This document shows, piece after piece, positions 24,286-33,832 of a DNA stretch of 64,000 nucleotides. The DNA is taken from NCBI RefSeq assembly GCF_024198175.1, contig NZ_JAJVKV010000009.1, positions 364,377-428,376 of the forward strand, given 5' to 3'. The stretch is from Pyxidicoccus xibeiensis (GTDB taxonomy: Bacteria; Myxococcota; Myxococcia; Myxococcales; Myxococcaceae). Under the pieces are notes generated by a model. The model ran no database searches, had not been told where the DNA came from, and saw nothing but the letters and a program-made list of their open reading frames with translations. Made by a program: the position numbers and the translations under genes. How positions within the stretch are numbered: position 1 is the stretch's first letter; each line of letters opens with the position of its first letter.

Positions 24286-27204
24286 ATGAAGCGGACGTCA
24301 CTCGTTCTCGTGGTGGTCGTGGCGTTCCTCGCCGGACTCGGACTCTGGTGGGCGCGCAGCCGCTCGGACGGCGCGGGCGCGTCCCCGCCTGGTGCGGCCA
24401 CGGGCGACTCCACCTCCCAGACGGCATCCGGCGAGCCCGGGTCCCCAGGCGCCTCCGCGCAGGGCGGCACGCCCTCCGGTGCGGCGACCGGCGGCGAGAC
24501 CGAAGCTGGCACCCCGTACGTCGACGAGCCGATGCGCCAGGAGGAAGGCGCCCTGCGCGTGGAGGTGGTCACCGCCTCGGGGCCGAAGCCGGGCGCCAGG
24601 GTGACGCTCTACTACTGGGGGACCCGCGGCGCCCAGGCGGGGAAGCCGCGCTGGTTCGTGGCGGGAAGTGGGCTGACCGATGACGGGGGCTTCCTGACGC
24701 TGCACGCGCGGCCGGGGACCTACCTCGTCACCGCCAGGGCCAACGGCCTCGCCACGGCCCGAGCCCACGTCACCCGGCCGCGCGGTGAGGCGACGACTTC
24801 GGTCCGCCTCACGCTCGACTTCGGCGGCAACCTCGAGGGCGTCACCGTGGAGAAGGGCTCGAAGACGCCCGTGCCGCTCGTGGAGCTCACCCTGACCCCG
24901 CGCGCGTCCAGCGGCGGCGCCTCGATTCCCGCCGCCCTCTCGATGAGCGCGTCGATGCCCGAGGAGGAGCGTCACGCCATCACCAGCAACGGCAGCGGCG
25001 AGTTCCTCTTCCAGGGCCTGGCGCTGGGTGAGTACCAGCTGGACGCGAAGGCTCCGGGACGCGCCCCCCGGCGCATCGGCCGCGTCCGCGTGCCCACCGC
25101 CGGACTCACCGTCGAGCTGGGGGGCTCGGCCTTCATCGAGGGCTTCGTCGAGCTGGCCGACGGCAAGCCGGCCGCGGGGGCACGCGTGATTGCCTCGGGC
25201 ACCGGAGACGCGGTGGAGACCGACACGAGCGCGGGTGGCGCCTTCTCGCTCGACGTGCCTCCGGGCGTGTATCAGGTCACCGCGCGCGAGGGAGCGCTGA
25301 CCGGCGCCTCACCCTCGCGAGTCACCGTGGGCGCTGGAATGACGGTCCGCGACGTGCGCATCCGCCTGGGCGCGGAGGCCTCGCTCGCGGGCCTGGTGCG
25401 GCGCAAGGGCTCGGGCGAGCCCATCGCCGGAGCGGCCATCTCCGTCACGCCGGGCGCCCTCGTCTTCAGCGTCGAGGAGGACGCCACCGAGGTGGCCAGC
25501 GCCGTCTCCGCGGCGGACGGGCGCTTCGAGGCGGGCGCGCTCGCGCCAGGTATGTACTCCGTGACGGTGCGGGCCCGGGGATTCAAGAAGTGGACGAGGA
25601 GCGGCGTCAGCGTACTGGACGGCCAGCGCTTCGACCTCACCGCCGACCTGGAGGCCCACGGCCGCATCGAGGGCACCGTGGTGGACGGGGACGACAAGCC
25701 GCTCTCCGGCATCCACGTCACCGCCGAGTCGCGCTGGCGCATGGCTCCGCTGGAGGGCACGCTCGTCACGGTGACGGATGCACAGGGCGCGTTCGTGCTC
25801 GAGGGGCTCCCACCGGGAGAGGTGTTCGTGGCGGCCCGCCGTCCGGGCAGCGAGACGAACCTCCGCGAGGGCGTGAAGGTCATGCCGGGCGAGACGAGCC
25901 GGGTGCGGCTGAAGCTCGTGGAGGAAGGGCTCCTGGAGGGCACCGTGCGCCTCGAGGGAGGCTACATGCCGCCGAAGCCCGTCACCGTCTCCGCGCTGCG
26001 GGAAGGCGCGCCCTACTCTGAGTCCATCAAGGTCCCCGCCACCTCGGAGGGCGCCTGGTCGATGCGGATGCGCGCGGGCCGCTACCGGCTCACCGCGTGG
26101 ATGACGGACACCGGAAACCAGAGCGGAGACCAGGTGAAGCTGGTGGACCTGGAGGCCGGCGGGAAGAAGCACGTGGCGCTGGAGGTGCGTGAGGCACGCA
26201 AGCCCATCCTCGTCACGGTGCTGGAGCCCAATGGAGCGCCCAGCGTCAGCGCCACGGTGATGGGGAGCGAGGTGGGCAAGCACGAGATCCTCATCGAGGA
26301 CGTCACCGACGCCTCCGGCCAGGTCACGGTGGTGGCGGATGGCATGGGCGGCACCGCGCTGCACCTGTGGGCCACCAATGGCGGGCGGCGCGGAGACCTG
26401 CCCTCGGTGCCCACGTCCCGGAGCGCCGTCACGCTGCAGCTGTCCCCGGGAGGACGCCTCAGCGGCAGCGTGCGCTCGGCGGGCGGTCGCCCCGTCGAGG
26501 GCTTCCGGCTCGTGGCCGCCGCCGTCCGGAAGGACGATGACTTCCTCACCACTCAGGAGCTGGACTTCGCCGGAGACCGGTTCGTCGTGGAGGACATGGT
26601 CTCAGGGCCGGTCACGCTCACCGTCACGTTGCCGGATGGCCGCGCCGGGAAGGCGGAGGCCACCTGCGCCGCCGGCACCACCACGCAGGTGGACGTCGTC
26701 GTGGAGGCCGGGGGCAGCCTCACCGGCCGGCTGGTGGACACCGCGGGCGCGCCGGTGGCGGACGCCTTCGTGGACGTGGACGGCGTCCTCACACCGAGGA
26801 CGGGGGCGGATGGGCGCTTCCGGGTGGAGGACCTCGCGCCCGGCCCGCACCGGGTCTCCGCCTGGAAGGGCAGCGGGCTGCGGGAAGACCGGGAGGTGAG
26901 CATCACCCCGGGCAAGGCGCTGGACCTGGGCGACTGGCGCATGGGGCCCGCGCGCGTCGAGCCAGGGCGCCTGGGGCTCTATTTCGGGATGAGTGGAGAC
27001 GACGTCACCGTGAGCTGGCTCGCGCAGGGAGGCCCCTCCGCGTCACTGCGCATCGGCGACGTGGTGAAGGCCATCGACGGAGCCGCCGTGCGGGACCCGG
27101 GTGAAGCCCGCCAGCGCGAGCTGGGCGCCCCGGGCAGCCCGGCCACGCTGCTCATCCTCCGCGAGGGTCGGACCTGGCCCGTCACCCTCAACCGGGCCCT
27201 GTAG
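24286..27204 (+). CDS. Large surface protein with carboxypeptidase-regulatory-like repeats and C-terminal PDZ domain
   Basis: 972 residues from ATG 24286 (CCGGAGG 6 nt upstream). Residues 5-22 are a single TM or signal anchor, followed by a Gly/Ser/Thr/Pro linker to about residue 75. Then come about eight Ig-like carboxypeptidase-regulatory (CarboxypepD_reg) units recognised by recurring G-x-V-x-D-x-x-G-x-P-(L/V)-x-G-A and G-x-F-x-x-x-x-L-x-P-G-x-Y patterns (for example ADGRFEAGALAPGMYSVTV). Residues about 890-972 form a PDZ domain (LRIGDVVKAIDGAAVRDPGE). Known: such repeats are adhesive or structural; PDZ domains bind protein termini. Probably periplasmic or surface, anchored to the inner membrane. 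Confidence 0.85.
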   Translation: MKRTSLVLVVVVAFLAGLGLWWARSRSDGAGASPPGAATGDSTSQTASGEPGSPGASAQGGTPSGAATGGETEAGTPYVDEPMRQEEGALRVEVVTASGPKPGARVTLYYWGTRGAQAGKPRWFVAGSGLTDDGGFLTLHARPGTYLVTARANGLATARAHVTRPRGEATTSVRLTLDFGGNLEGVTVEKGSKTPVPLVELTLTPRASSGGASIPAALSMSASMPEEERHAITSNGSGEFLFQGLALGEYQLDAKAPGRAPRRIGRVRVPTAGLTVELGGSAFIEGFVELADGKPAAGARVIASGTGDAVETDTSAGGAFSLDVPPGVYQVTAREGALTGASPSRVTVGAGMTVRDVRIRLGAEASLAGLVRRKGSGEPIAGAAISVTPGALVFSVEEDATEVASAVSAADGRFEAGALAPGMYSVTVRARGFKKWTRSGVSVLDGQRFDLTADLEAHGRIEGTVVDGDDKPLSGIHVTAESRWRMAPLEGTLVTVTDAQGAFVLEGLPPGEVFVAARRPGSETNLREGVKVMPGETSRVRLKLVEEGLLEGTVRLEGGYMPPKPVTVSALREGAPYSESIKVPATSEGAWSMRMRAGRYRLTAWMTDTGNQSGDQVKLVDLEAGGKKHVALEVREARKPILVTVLEPNGAPSVSATVMGSEVGKHEILIEDVTDASGQVTVVADGMGGTALHLWATNGGRRGDLPSVPTSRSAVTLQLSPGGRLSGSVRSAGGRPVEGFRLVAAAVRKDDDFLTTQELDFAGDRFVVEDMVSGPVTLTVTLPDGRAGKAEATCAAGTTTQVDVVVEAGGSLTGRLVDTAGAPVADAFVDVDGVLTPRTGADGRFRVEDLAPGPHRVSAWKGSGLREDREVSITPGKALDLGDWRMGPARVEPGRLGLYFGMSGDDVTVSWLAQGGPSASLRIGDVVKAIDGAAVRDPGEARQRELGAPGSPATLLILREGRTWPVTLNRAL

Positions 27205-27326
27205 CCGGGGCCCTCCGGGGCGATGGACGACGACCCGAAGGCGTGGCTGGCTCCGAATGGAGTGCAGAGCGTTCAACCAACCGCTGGAGCCCATGAGGGC
27301 TCCCGGCGGCACCACCAGGAGTCATC

Positions 27327-28013
27327 ATGAGCACCAGCACCCTCGCCGCGCCGCAGCTCGTCATCAACAGCCGGATGCTGTACTCGAGCTGGATTCCCGC
27401 CGACCCGAAGGCCGCCGCGGCGCTGCTGCCCAGGGGGCTGTCGCCCGCGGCCAACCGCGCCATCTACATGAACCAGTACGTGGTGGACTCGGCGGACCAG
27501 ACGTCGGGCTTCGGCGCGTACTCGCTGACGTACCTGGGCCTGGACCTCGCGGACCACTTCGCGCCCGACGGCGTGACGCCGGGCCGCTTCTTCACGCACT
27601 ACCTCAACTCCTCGCAGGGGGTGCGCGACTACGTGAGCGAGCGCGGCGTGCCCGCCTCGCATGGCACCACCACGCTGGAGCTGGAGGACGGCCGGCTGGT
27701 GGCCACCACGCGCGTGGACGGCATCCCCGTCATCCGCACGGTGGCGCGGGTGGGCCAGCAGATTGCCTCGGTGGCGCGCGGCCAGCTCATGTACGTGACG
27801 CAGGTGAAGAACAAGCTGATGGCGGGCAACTACCCCTACGTCGGGGAGATTGCCGCCGGCTTCGAGCTCCAGACCCTGGAGTTCCTCGCGCCGGACCACC
27901 CGGTGTACGCGCTGCGCCCGGCCAGCCCGCTGCAGAAGGTGGAGGCCTGGTGCTGGTACGCGCACCGCGACTCGTTCGTCTACCCGGGCGGTGAGTACGA
28001 GCTGAAGAAGTAA
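27327..28013 (+). CDS. Acetoacetate-decarboxylase-fold-like protein, hypothetical
   Basis: 228 residues. Recurring strands (MLYSSWIPADPKAAAALLPRGLSPA, YSLTYLGLDLADHF, AAGFELQTLEFLAPDHPVY) resemble the acetoacetate decarboxylase-like beta-barrel, where PLLPRGL-type motifs follow the first strand. The catalytic Lys of true decarboxylases cannot be placed with confidence, so this is a fold-level suggestion. There is no signal peptide. The 122-bp gap upstream separates it from the PDZ protein. Function unknown. Confidence 0.6.
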   Translation: MSTSTLAAPQLVINSRMLYSSWIPADPKAAAALLPRGLSPAANRAIYMNQYVVDSADQTSGFGAYSLTYLGLDLADHFAPDGVTPGRFFTHYLNSSQGVRDYVSERGVPASHGTTTLELEDGRLVATTRVDGIPVIRTVARVGQQIASVARGQLMYVTQVKNKLMAGNYPYVGEIAAGFELQTLEFLAPDHPVYALRPASPLQKVEAWCWYAHRDSFVYPGGEYELKK

Positions 28014-28020
28014 CGCTCCG

Positions 28021-28755
28021 TCAGGGCGTGCCCGCGTCGGCGACGAAGCGGGCCATCCACTCCACCGCGCCTCGGATGGCCTCGTCCCAGTCCTGCTGCG
28101 GCATCATGTGCCCGGCGCCAGGGTACTCCCGGTGCCGCAGCCGCTCCGGGGCCGCCGCGTAGAGCGGCTCCAGCCGCGCATGGAAAGCCCGGGCCGGCTC
28201 GGCCGGTACCACGTCGTCCGCGCCCGCGTTCTGGCTGAACAGCGCCACCGGGAAGAAGCGCTCGGGCCTCAGGTGCGGGCTCTCCGGCCACGGCAGGCGC
28301 CACTCCGGCGACGCGAGCAGCGGCGTGGCGGCGGCCACCCGCGCCCCCAGCGCCACGGCCGCGTAGGTGATGAAGCCGCCCATGGAGACGCCGCACAGAC
28401 CCAGTCGCTCGGGTGAGGCACCCTGCTGCACCAGGGCCTCCAGCAGGGCCGGTACCTCGCGGGCCGTGGCGAGCACGAGCGACAGGAACTCCGCCTCTAC
28501 GTGCGGATTGCCATCCCGGAAACGGGCGTCAAAGTCGTGGAGGCGCCGGGCGCCATGGCCCACCGCATCCACGCCTACCGCGAACAGCCCTCGCGCGGCG
28601 AAGGCGCCCAGCTCTGGCGCGTTCACATCCTTGGAGGCGCCCAGGCCGTGGAAGAAGAGCACCGCGCCCCGGCGGAGCGCCTCCTCGCGAGGCCCCGCGT
28701 GGACGGACACGGCGGGCGCGCCCGCGAGGGAGAAGTCCTGCGTGTGGAAGTGCAC
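28021..28755 (-). CDS. Alpha/beta hydrolase (serine esterase family)
   Basis: 244 residues. LFFHGLGASKD (oxyanion loop HG), GVSMGGFI (nucleophile elbow, Ser in GxSxG) and GAGHMMPQQ (catalytic His) are in the expected order; an Asp in QNAGADDVVPAEPAR supplies the acid. No signal peptide. It is 15 bp downstream of the ThDP enzyme on the same strand and may be cotranscribed. Substrate unknown; size and motifs fit the dienelactone-hydrolase/BAAT-like group. Confidence 0.88.
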   Translation of the reverse strand: MHFHTQDFSLAGAPAVSVHAGPREEALRRGAVLFFHGLGASKDVNAPELGAFAARGLFAVGVDAVGHGARRLHDFDARFRDGNPHVEAEFLSLVLATAREVPALLEALVQQGASPERLGLCGVSMGGFITYAAVALGARVAAATPLLASPEWRLPWPESPHLRPERFFPVALFSQNAGADDVVPAEPARAFHARLEPLYAAAPERLRHREYPGAGHMMPQQDWDEAIRGAVEWMARFVADAGTP

Positions 28756-28770
28756 GGCCCGAGTCTACCG

Positions 28771-30564
28771 CTACTCCTTGCCGCCCTTGTTCGGCAGGAG
28801 CTGGTCCTTCATCGCCTTGAGGGACTGCTTGAGGATGCCACCGGCATTCACATCCCCCTTCGCCAGCGCCTGGGCGTAGTGCTTCGCCTGCTCGAAGGTG
28901 ATGTGCGGCGGCAGCAGCGGCACGTCCGGGTCCACGTACGCCTCGAAGACCACGGGCCTGTCCGCGCTCAGCGCCTCGTCCCACGCGCGCCCGAGCGACT
29001 CCGGCCGGTCCACGCGGATGCCCTTCAGCCCCAGCGACTCCGCGTACTTCGCATAGGGGAAATCCGGCAGGTCCTGCGTGGCCGGCAGCTTCGGGTCTCC
29101 GGCCAGCACCCGCTGCTCCCACGTCACCATGTTGAGGTCCCGGTTGTTCAGCACCAGGACGATGAAGCGCGGGTCCTTCCACCCCTTCCAGTACTTCGCC
29201 ACGGTGATGAGCTCCGAGTTCCCGTTCATCTGCATGGCGCCGTCCCCCGCCACGGCGAGCACGGGCCGGTGCGGGAAGGCGAACTTCGCGCCGATGGCGT
29301 ACGGCACCGCGCAGCCCATGGTGGCCAGGTTGCCGGACACCGACGCCATCATCCCCTTCCGGATGTCCAGGTACTGCGCGAACCAGCTCGTCCCCGAGCC
29401 CGAGTCCCCCGTGAGGATGACCTCGTCCGGAAGCTTCGGCGACAGCTCCCAGAACACGCGGCGCGGGTTGAGCGGGTTGGCGCTCTCCATTGCCAGCGCC
29501 TCCGCGGTCTTCCGCCACTGCCGGACGCTCTTCTCGAGGGTGTCCCGCCAGCTCCTGTCCTCCTTGCGCTGGAGCAGCGGAATCAGCGCGCGCAGCGTCT
29601 CCTGGCTGTCGCCCACAAGCGCGACCTCCATCGGGTAGCGGATGGCGAGCATCCTGCCATCGAGGTCAATCTGCACGCCCCGGGCCTGGCCCTCCTTCGG
29701 GAGGAACTCCGAGTACGGGAAGCTGGTGCCGACCATGAGCAGCGTGTCGCACTCGGACATCAGGTCCCAGCTGGCCTTGGTGCCCAGCAGGCCGATGGAG
29801 CCGGTGACGAACGGCAGGTCATCGGGCAGCACGGCCTTGCCGAGCAGCGCCTTGGCCACGCCCGCGCCGAGCAGGTCCGCCACCTGGACCACTTCCTCCG
29901 CGGCGTTCATCGCTCCGGCGCCCACCAGCATGGCCACCTTCTTGCCGGCGTTGAGCACGTCCGCCGCGCGGCGCAGGTCCGGCTCCCGGGGGAGCACGCG
30001 CGGCACGCTGTAGCCCACGCTGGAGTGGACGGTGCCGTGGGCGCGCTCGGGCTTCTGGTATGCCTCCTCCTGGATGTCGTTGGGGAGGATGATGCACGTC
30101 ACCGTGCGCTCGTAGAGGGCGACGCGCACCGCCCGGTCCACCGCGTGTCGCACGGCGGAGGGGTTGGTGACCATGGTGCAGTACTCGCTGGCCACGTCCT
30201 TGAAGAGGGACAGGAGGTCCACCTCCTGCTGGTAGTGGCCACCGAGCACCGCGCGCGACTGCTGCCCGACGATGGCCACCACGGGCTGGTGGTCCAGCTT
30301 CGCGTCATAGAGGCCGTTGAGCAGGTGGATGGCGCCGGGCCCGGACGTCGCGAGGCACACGCCGGGCTGGCCGGTGAACTTCGCGTGCGCGCAGGCCATG
30401 AAGGCGGACATCTCTTCGTGGCGCGTCTGGACGAAGTGGAACTCCGACGTGCGCCCGAGCGCGCCGAGGATGCCGTTGATGCCATCGCCGGGGTAGCCGT
30501 AGATGCGGCGGACGCCCCACTGCGACAGGCGGTAGAGGAGGTAGTCGGAGACGGTGGCGCTCAT
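28771..30564 (-). CDS. Thiamine-diphosphate-dependent enzyme, pyruvate oxidase/dehydrogenase (PoxB)-like
   Basis: 597 residues from ATG 30564. All three ThDP-enzyme domains are visible: the N-terminal PYR domain with the activating Glu in TRHEEMSAFMACAHAKFTG, the central FAD/DHS-like domain (GAGAMNAAEEV, DTLLMVGTSFPYSEF) and the C-terminal PP domain with AVAGDGAMQMNGNSELITV and NNRDLNM, the GDG-N metal/ThDP motif. Length and the KFTGQPGVCLATSGPGAIHLLNGLYDA segment favour pyruvate oxidase / PoxB-like proteins over acetolactate synthase; no regulatory subunit gene is adjacent. Expected reaction: oxidative decarboxylation of pyruvate to acetate or acetyl-phosphate (inferred). Confidence 0.88.
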   Translation of the reverse strand: MSATVSDYLLYRLSQWGVRRIYGYPGDGINGILGALGRTSEFHFVQTRHEEMSAFMACAHAKFTGQPGVCLATSGPGAIHLLNGLYDAKLDHQPVVAIVGQQSRAVLGGHYQQEVDLLSLFKDVASEYCTMVTNPSAVRHAVDRAVRVALYERTVTCIILPNDIQEEAYQKPERAHGTVHSSVGYSVPRVLPREPDLRRAADVLNAGKKVAMLVGAGAMNAAEEVVQVADLLGAGVAKALLGKAVLPDDLPFVTGSIGLLGTKASWDLMSECDTLLMVGTSFPYSEFLPKEGQARGVQIDLDGRMLAIRYPMEVALVGDSQETLRALIPLLQRKEDRSWRDTLEKSVRQWRKTAEALAMESANPLNPRRVFWELSPKLPDEVILTGDSGSGTSWFAQYLDIRKGMMASVSGNLATMGCAVPYAIGAKFAFPHRPVLAVAGDGAMQMNGNSELITVAKYWKGWKDPRFIVLVLNNRDLNMVTWEQRVLAGDPKLPATQDLPDFPYAKYAESLGLKGIRVDRPESLGRAWDEALSADRPVVFEAYVDPDVPLLPPHITFEQAKHYAQALAKGDVNAGGILKQSLKAMKDQLLPNKGGKE

Positions 30565-30648
30565 TGGTGACCCCGGGGCGAAGACCCGCAGGGTCAACCT
30601 GGGCACCGCCCGGGTGCGGGGGAAGGCGGCCGGCCATGCAGCCGGGCG

Positions 30649-31929
30649 CTACTCCGCCCCGGCGGCGTCCTTCTCCAGGCCCACGTTGGTGGGAGCGCGG
30701 TTGTAGATGGCCTCGTCCAGCAGGCCCTCCTGTCGGGCCACCAGCACGGGCACCAGCATCTGCCCGGTGACGTTGGTGAGCGTGCGCATCATGTCGAGCA
30801 CCCGGTCGATGGCGAGCAGGTAGCCCAGCCCCTCCAGCGGAAGGCCGGCGGAGCTGAGCACCACGGTGGCCATGACCACGGCGGTGCCGGGCACGCCCGC
30901 GGTGCCGAAGCTGCCCAGCACCGAGGCCAGCAGGATGATGAAGTACTGCGACGCGGACAGCTCCAGGCCGAAGTACTGGGCGATGAAGAGCGAGGCGATG
31001 GCCGGGTAGATGGCGCCGCAGCCATCCATCTTGATGCTGGCACCCAGGGGCACCGCGAAGGACGCGTAGTCCTTGTTGACGCCGAGGTTGTGCGTGACGC
31101 TGCGCAGGGACACCGGCAGCGACGCGAAGCTGGACGAGCTGACGAAGGCCACCTGCATGCCCGGCGCCGCGCCTCGGAAGAAGCGCAGCGGGTTGAGCCC
31201 GTGCACCAGCAGCAGGCCGCCGTAGACGAAGACGATGTGCAGTGCGCACGCCAGGTACAGCGCGATGACCAGGCGGCCCAGGGGCAGCAGGCGCTCGAAG
31301 CCGTAGGTGCCCACGAGCGCGGCGATGAGGCCGAAGGTGCCCAGCGGGGTGAGCTCCAGCACGAAGCGGGTGACTTGAATCATCGCGTCGCTGGCCTCGC
31401 GGACCAGCTCGCGCAGGCGGGCCGTCTTCTCGCCCAGCTTCACCAGGGCGAAGCCCAGCAGGCCGGCGAAGAAGATGACCTGGAGGATCTTCCCGCCCGC
31501 CAGCGCGGCGAAGGGGTTGGTGGGCACCACGTCCAGCAGGACCTGGATGGCGGTGGGGACCTCACGCGGCTTGTAGTCCGAGGCCAGCTGGAGCTGCCCC
31601 ACGCCCACGCCCGGCTTCATCACGGCGGCGACGCCCAGGCCCACGCCCACGGCCAGCGCGGCGGTGACGGCGAACCAGAGGAACGTCTTGCCGCCCAGCA
31701 CGGCCACGCTCTTCTGCCCGTGGAGCGCGGCCACCGCGTTGATGACCGCGAAGAACACCAGCGGGGTGGCGATCATCTTGATGAGGTTGACGTAGAGCGT
31801 GCCCAGGGGCTGGAACCAGGGCCCGGCGGGCGCGCCCACGAGCCAGCCGACCAGCGCCCCCAGCACGAAGCCGCCGAGCACACGCTGCCAGAACGGGATG
31901 CGGAACCAGACGGAGACGAGCTTCTTCAC
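30649..31929 (-). CDS. Dicarboxylate/amino acid:cation symporter (DAACS family)
   Basis: 426 residues from GTG 31929 (GAGGGG 6 nt upstream). Eight-helix DAACS pattern: FWQRVLGGFVLGALVGW near residue 13, KMIATPLVFFAVINAV near residue 51, a Ser-rich re-entrant loop VAFVSSSSFASLPVSL, then MDGCGAIYPAIASLFIAQ and a second loop near GTAGVPGTAVVMATVVLSSAGLP. Known: GltP/DctA-type carriers import glutamate or C4-dicarboxylates with Na+ or H+. The TM7 NMDGT motif reads KMDGCGA here, so the substrate is uncertain. It ends 84 bp upstream of the PoxB-like gene on the same strand. Confidence 0.9.
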   Translation of the reverse strand: MKKLVSVWFRIPFWQRVLGGFVLGALVGWLVGAPAGPWFQPLGTLYVNLIKMIATPLVFFAVINAVAALHGQKSVAVLGGKTFLWFAVTAALAVGVGLGVAAVMKPGVGVGQLQLASDYKPREVPTAIQVLLDVVPTNPFAALAGGKILQVIFFAGLLGFALVKLGEKTARLRELVREASDAMIQVTRFVLELTPLGTFGLIAALVGTYGFERLLPLGRLVIALYLACALHIVFVYGGLLLVHGLNPLRFFRGAAPGMQVAFVSSSSFASLPVSLRSVTHNLGVNKDYASFAVPLGASIKMDGCGAIYPAIASLFIAQYFGLELSASQYFIILLASVLGSFGTAGVPGTAVVMATVVLSSAGLPLEGLGYLLAIDRVLDMMRTLTNVTGQMLVPVLVARQEGLLDEAIYNRAPTNVGLEKDAAGAE

Positions 31930-32163
31930 GGGGGACCCCTCGGCCTCGGCGGCGACCGGCGGACCATAACGGACCGCCCCGGTGGCCGCAGGGCCTTCAC
32001 GCCCATGCAGGGTGCCTGGGAGACACCGGGACCGGCGCCCTTCCCGACCCGCCTGTCTGCTCGTCAGACAGGTAGGATGAAGTCCCCCGCCTGCCCGGTA
32101 GAAGCCTTCCTCCCAGCAGGCCCTCCCCTTCGGGCCCGAGGAGCGATACACCTTGGCCCCACC

Positions 32164-33270
32164 ATGGCCGAGACCTCTTCGCTCAACATCCCCACTGTCG
32201 ACCTCGCAGACCTCGCGTCGGGAGACCCGTCCCGTGTCGAGCAGGCCGCGGCGGCGCTCCGCGAGGCGTTTGGTGTCTTCGGCCTCGTGTACCTGAAGAA
32301 CCATGGCGTCGACACCCAGGCGCTCACCCGGTACTACGACGCGTTCGCCGCGTTCATCGCGCAGCCGGAAGAGACGAAGCGCCCCTACGGCCGGGCGGAC
32401 ATCTGGTACCAGCGGGGCTGGACGCCGCCGAACACCGAGGTCGCCGTCGCGAGCAACGGCCAGCCGGACTTCAAGGAGTGCTACTTCGTCGCGCCGTACC
32501 CGAACGACGAGCAGTCCGCCCTGGAGTTCCCGGAGCTGTACCCGGAGAACGTGTGGCCCGCGAGCGCGCCGCCGTACTTCCAGGACGGCATCATGACGCT
32601 GGGCCGCTCGCTGCACGAGGCCGGCCAGAAGCTGCTGCGGGGCGCCGCGGTGGCGCTGGGGCTGCCGGAGGCGACCTTCACGGACCTGTGCCAGCGTGCC
32701 CCCCACGTCACGCGCGCGTTGCAGTACCTGCCGCTGACGGCCTCGCAGGTGAACACGGACATCGTCTGGGGCGAGGAGCACACGGACTTCAACCTGCTCA
32801 CGCTGCTGCCCGGAGGCCGCTTTCTGGATCCGGAGGGCCGTCCGGCGGCGGCACCCGACAACAAGAGCGGGCTGTACCTGCGCACGCGCGCGACGGCGGA
32901 GGACCCCAACGGGAAGCTGGTGCGGGGCACCGCGCCCGCGGGCTGCATCGTGGCGCAGGTGGGCCAGCAGCTGGAGATCCTCACGGGCGGCACGTTCCTG
33001 GCCACGCCCCACGTCATCACCGCGCCCGGGGTGCCGGGGTGGCAGCGCCAGTCCGCCGCGCACTTCATGCACGTGCACACCAGCACAGTGCTCTTCCCGC
33101 TGCCGAAGTTCCGCACGCCCGACGCAGTCCGGAACTACGCGCCGCCGGTGCTCGCGGGGACGTACGACATCAAGACGCTGGTGGACATCGGCCTGGCGCC
33201 CGCGGGCGCGCTCGACAAGCTGGGCTACCGCCACTACGACCGCCTCAACCGCCAGCGCGCGGGGGCCTGA
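32164..33270 (+). CDS. 2-oxoglutarate/Fe(II)-dependent oxygenase (isopenicillin-N-synthase-like)
   Basis: 368 residues. The N-terminal DIOX_N segment NIPTVDLADL and FGVFGLVYLKNHGVD is followed by the jelly-roll core. The iron ligands H206-x-D208 (GEEHTDFNLLTLL) and H283 (ATPHVI), and the 2OG-binding R295-x-S297 (WQRQS), are all present. Known: family members hydroxylate, desaturate or cyclise small molecules. No biosynthetic cluster surrounds it; the symporter is divergent across 234 bp. The region 31930-32163 shows no further gene. Confidence 0.9.
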   Translation: MAETSSLNIPTVDLADLASGDPSRVEQAAAALREAFGVFGLVYLKNHGVDTQALTRYYDAFAAFIAQPEETKRPYGRADIWYQRGWTPPNTEVAVASNGQPDFKECYFVAPYPNDEQSALEFPELYPENVWPASAPPYFQDGIMTLGRSLHEAGQKLLRGAAVALGLPEATFTDLCQRAPHVTRALQYLPLTASQVNTDIVWGEEHTDFNLLTLLPGGRFLDPEGRPAAAPDNKSGLYLRTRATAEDPNGKLVRGTAPAGCIVAQVGQQLEILTGGTFLATPHVITAPGVPGWQRQSAAHFMHVHTSTVLFPLPKFRTPDAVRNYAPPVLAGTYDIKTLVDIGLAPAGALDKLGYRHYDRLNRQRAGA

Positions 33271-33470
33271 GACGTCCGGAACCGGGGCGCGCCGCGTAGC
33301 AGGCCCGGGCCTTCAGGCTCGCGACTTCCGCGGCAGCGCCCGGGTGCCCGCCTCGCGGGCGGCATCATCCAGCACGAGTGAGGCGGGCTGTCCCAGGAAC
33401 CTTCATGGCTCCGGGGGCTCGTCACCTGCTCATCCTCCGCGCTCCCATGCAGCGCCAGCACAGGCCTGAC

Positions 33471-33610
33471 AAATCATCCCCACAAACACAAACACAAACA
33501 CACATAGCCACAATGCAATTGATTGCAATCCAAACACCAATCAGCAACAACAAAGACAACCACAATTGCTTCAATTGCTTTCACAGGCATTGCAATCGAG
33601 TGCTCGCCCT
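33471..33610. other. AT-rich intergenic tract with CACAAA microsatellite
   Basis: Part of a 670-bp gene-poor region (33271-33943). The tract is strikingly AT-rich against the GC-rich surroundings. It contains (CACAAA)x3 at 33481-33498, CAATTG repeated three times and ATTGCAATC twice. Short open frames on both strands lack codon bias and are not called. It could be a promoter/UTR, a nucleoid-protein site or acquired DNA. Confidence 0.6.
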
Positions 33611-33803
33611 GCGAATCACTGAAAACATGTACATGTAGGCACTGCCATTCAGGTGACGCCGCTGACAGCCACGGGCCATCCAAAAACACCTGACGGTTCG
33701 TTCATGTAGGCATTGCCCCTCCTGCGGCGGCTGTCCTCAGAAGCGCGGAAGCCCCGGCGTGCCCAGGAAAAACCCCTGATAATCCGTACATGTAGGCACG
33801 GCA
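33611..33803. repeat. Three degenerate 36-bp direct repeats
   Basis: Copies at 33611-33646, 33682-33717 and 33768-33803. The shared part is CTGA near position 9-12, then a right-hand core (T)(A/T)CATGTAGGCA followed by a G/C-rich end. Copies 2 and 3 match at 27 of 36 positions, copies 1 and 3 at 25. The gaps between copies are 35 and 50 bp and unrelated to each other. No cas genes are in the window. Confidence 0.6.
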
Positions 33804-33832
33804 CTTCGGAAACCGCGGGCGCGAGGTGTCCC

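Noticed and set aside
33378..33638. 86-codon frame reading through the AT-rich tract
   Set aside because: Its codons follow the CACAAA microsatellite (Thr-Gln repeats), it has no ribosome site, and it ends inside the first 36-bp repeat.
33611..33803. CRISPR array
   Set aside because: Repeats are degenerate (25-27 of 36 identical), only three, spacers are 35 and 50 bp, and no cas genes are in the window.
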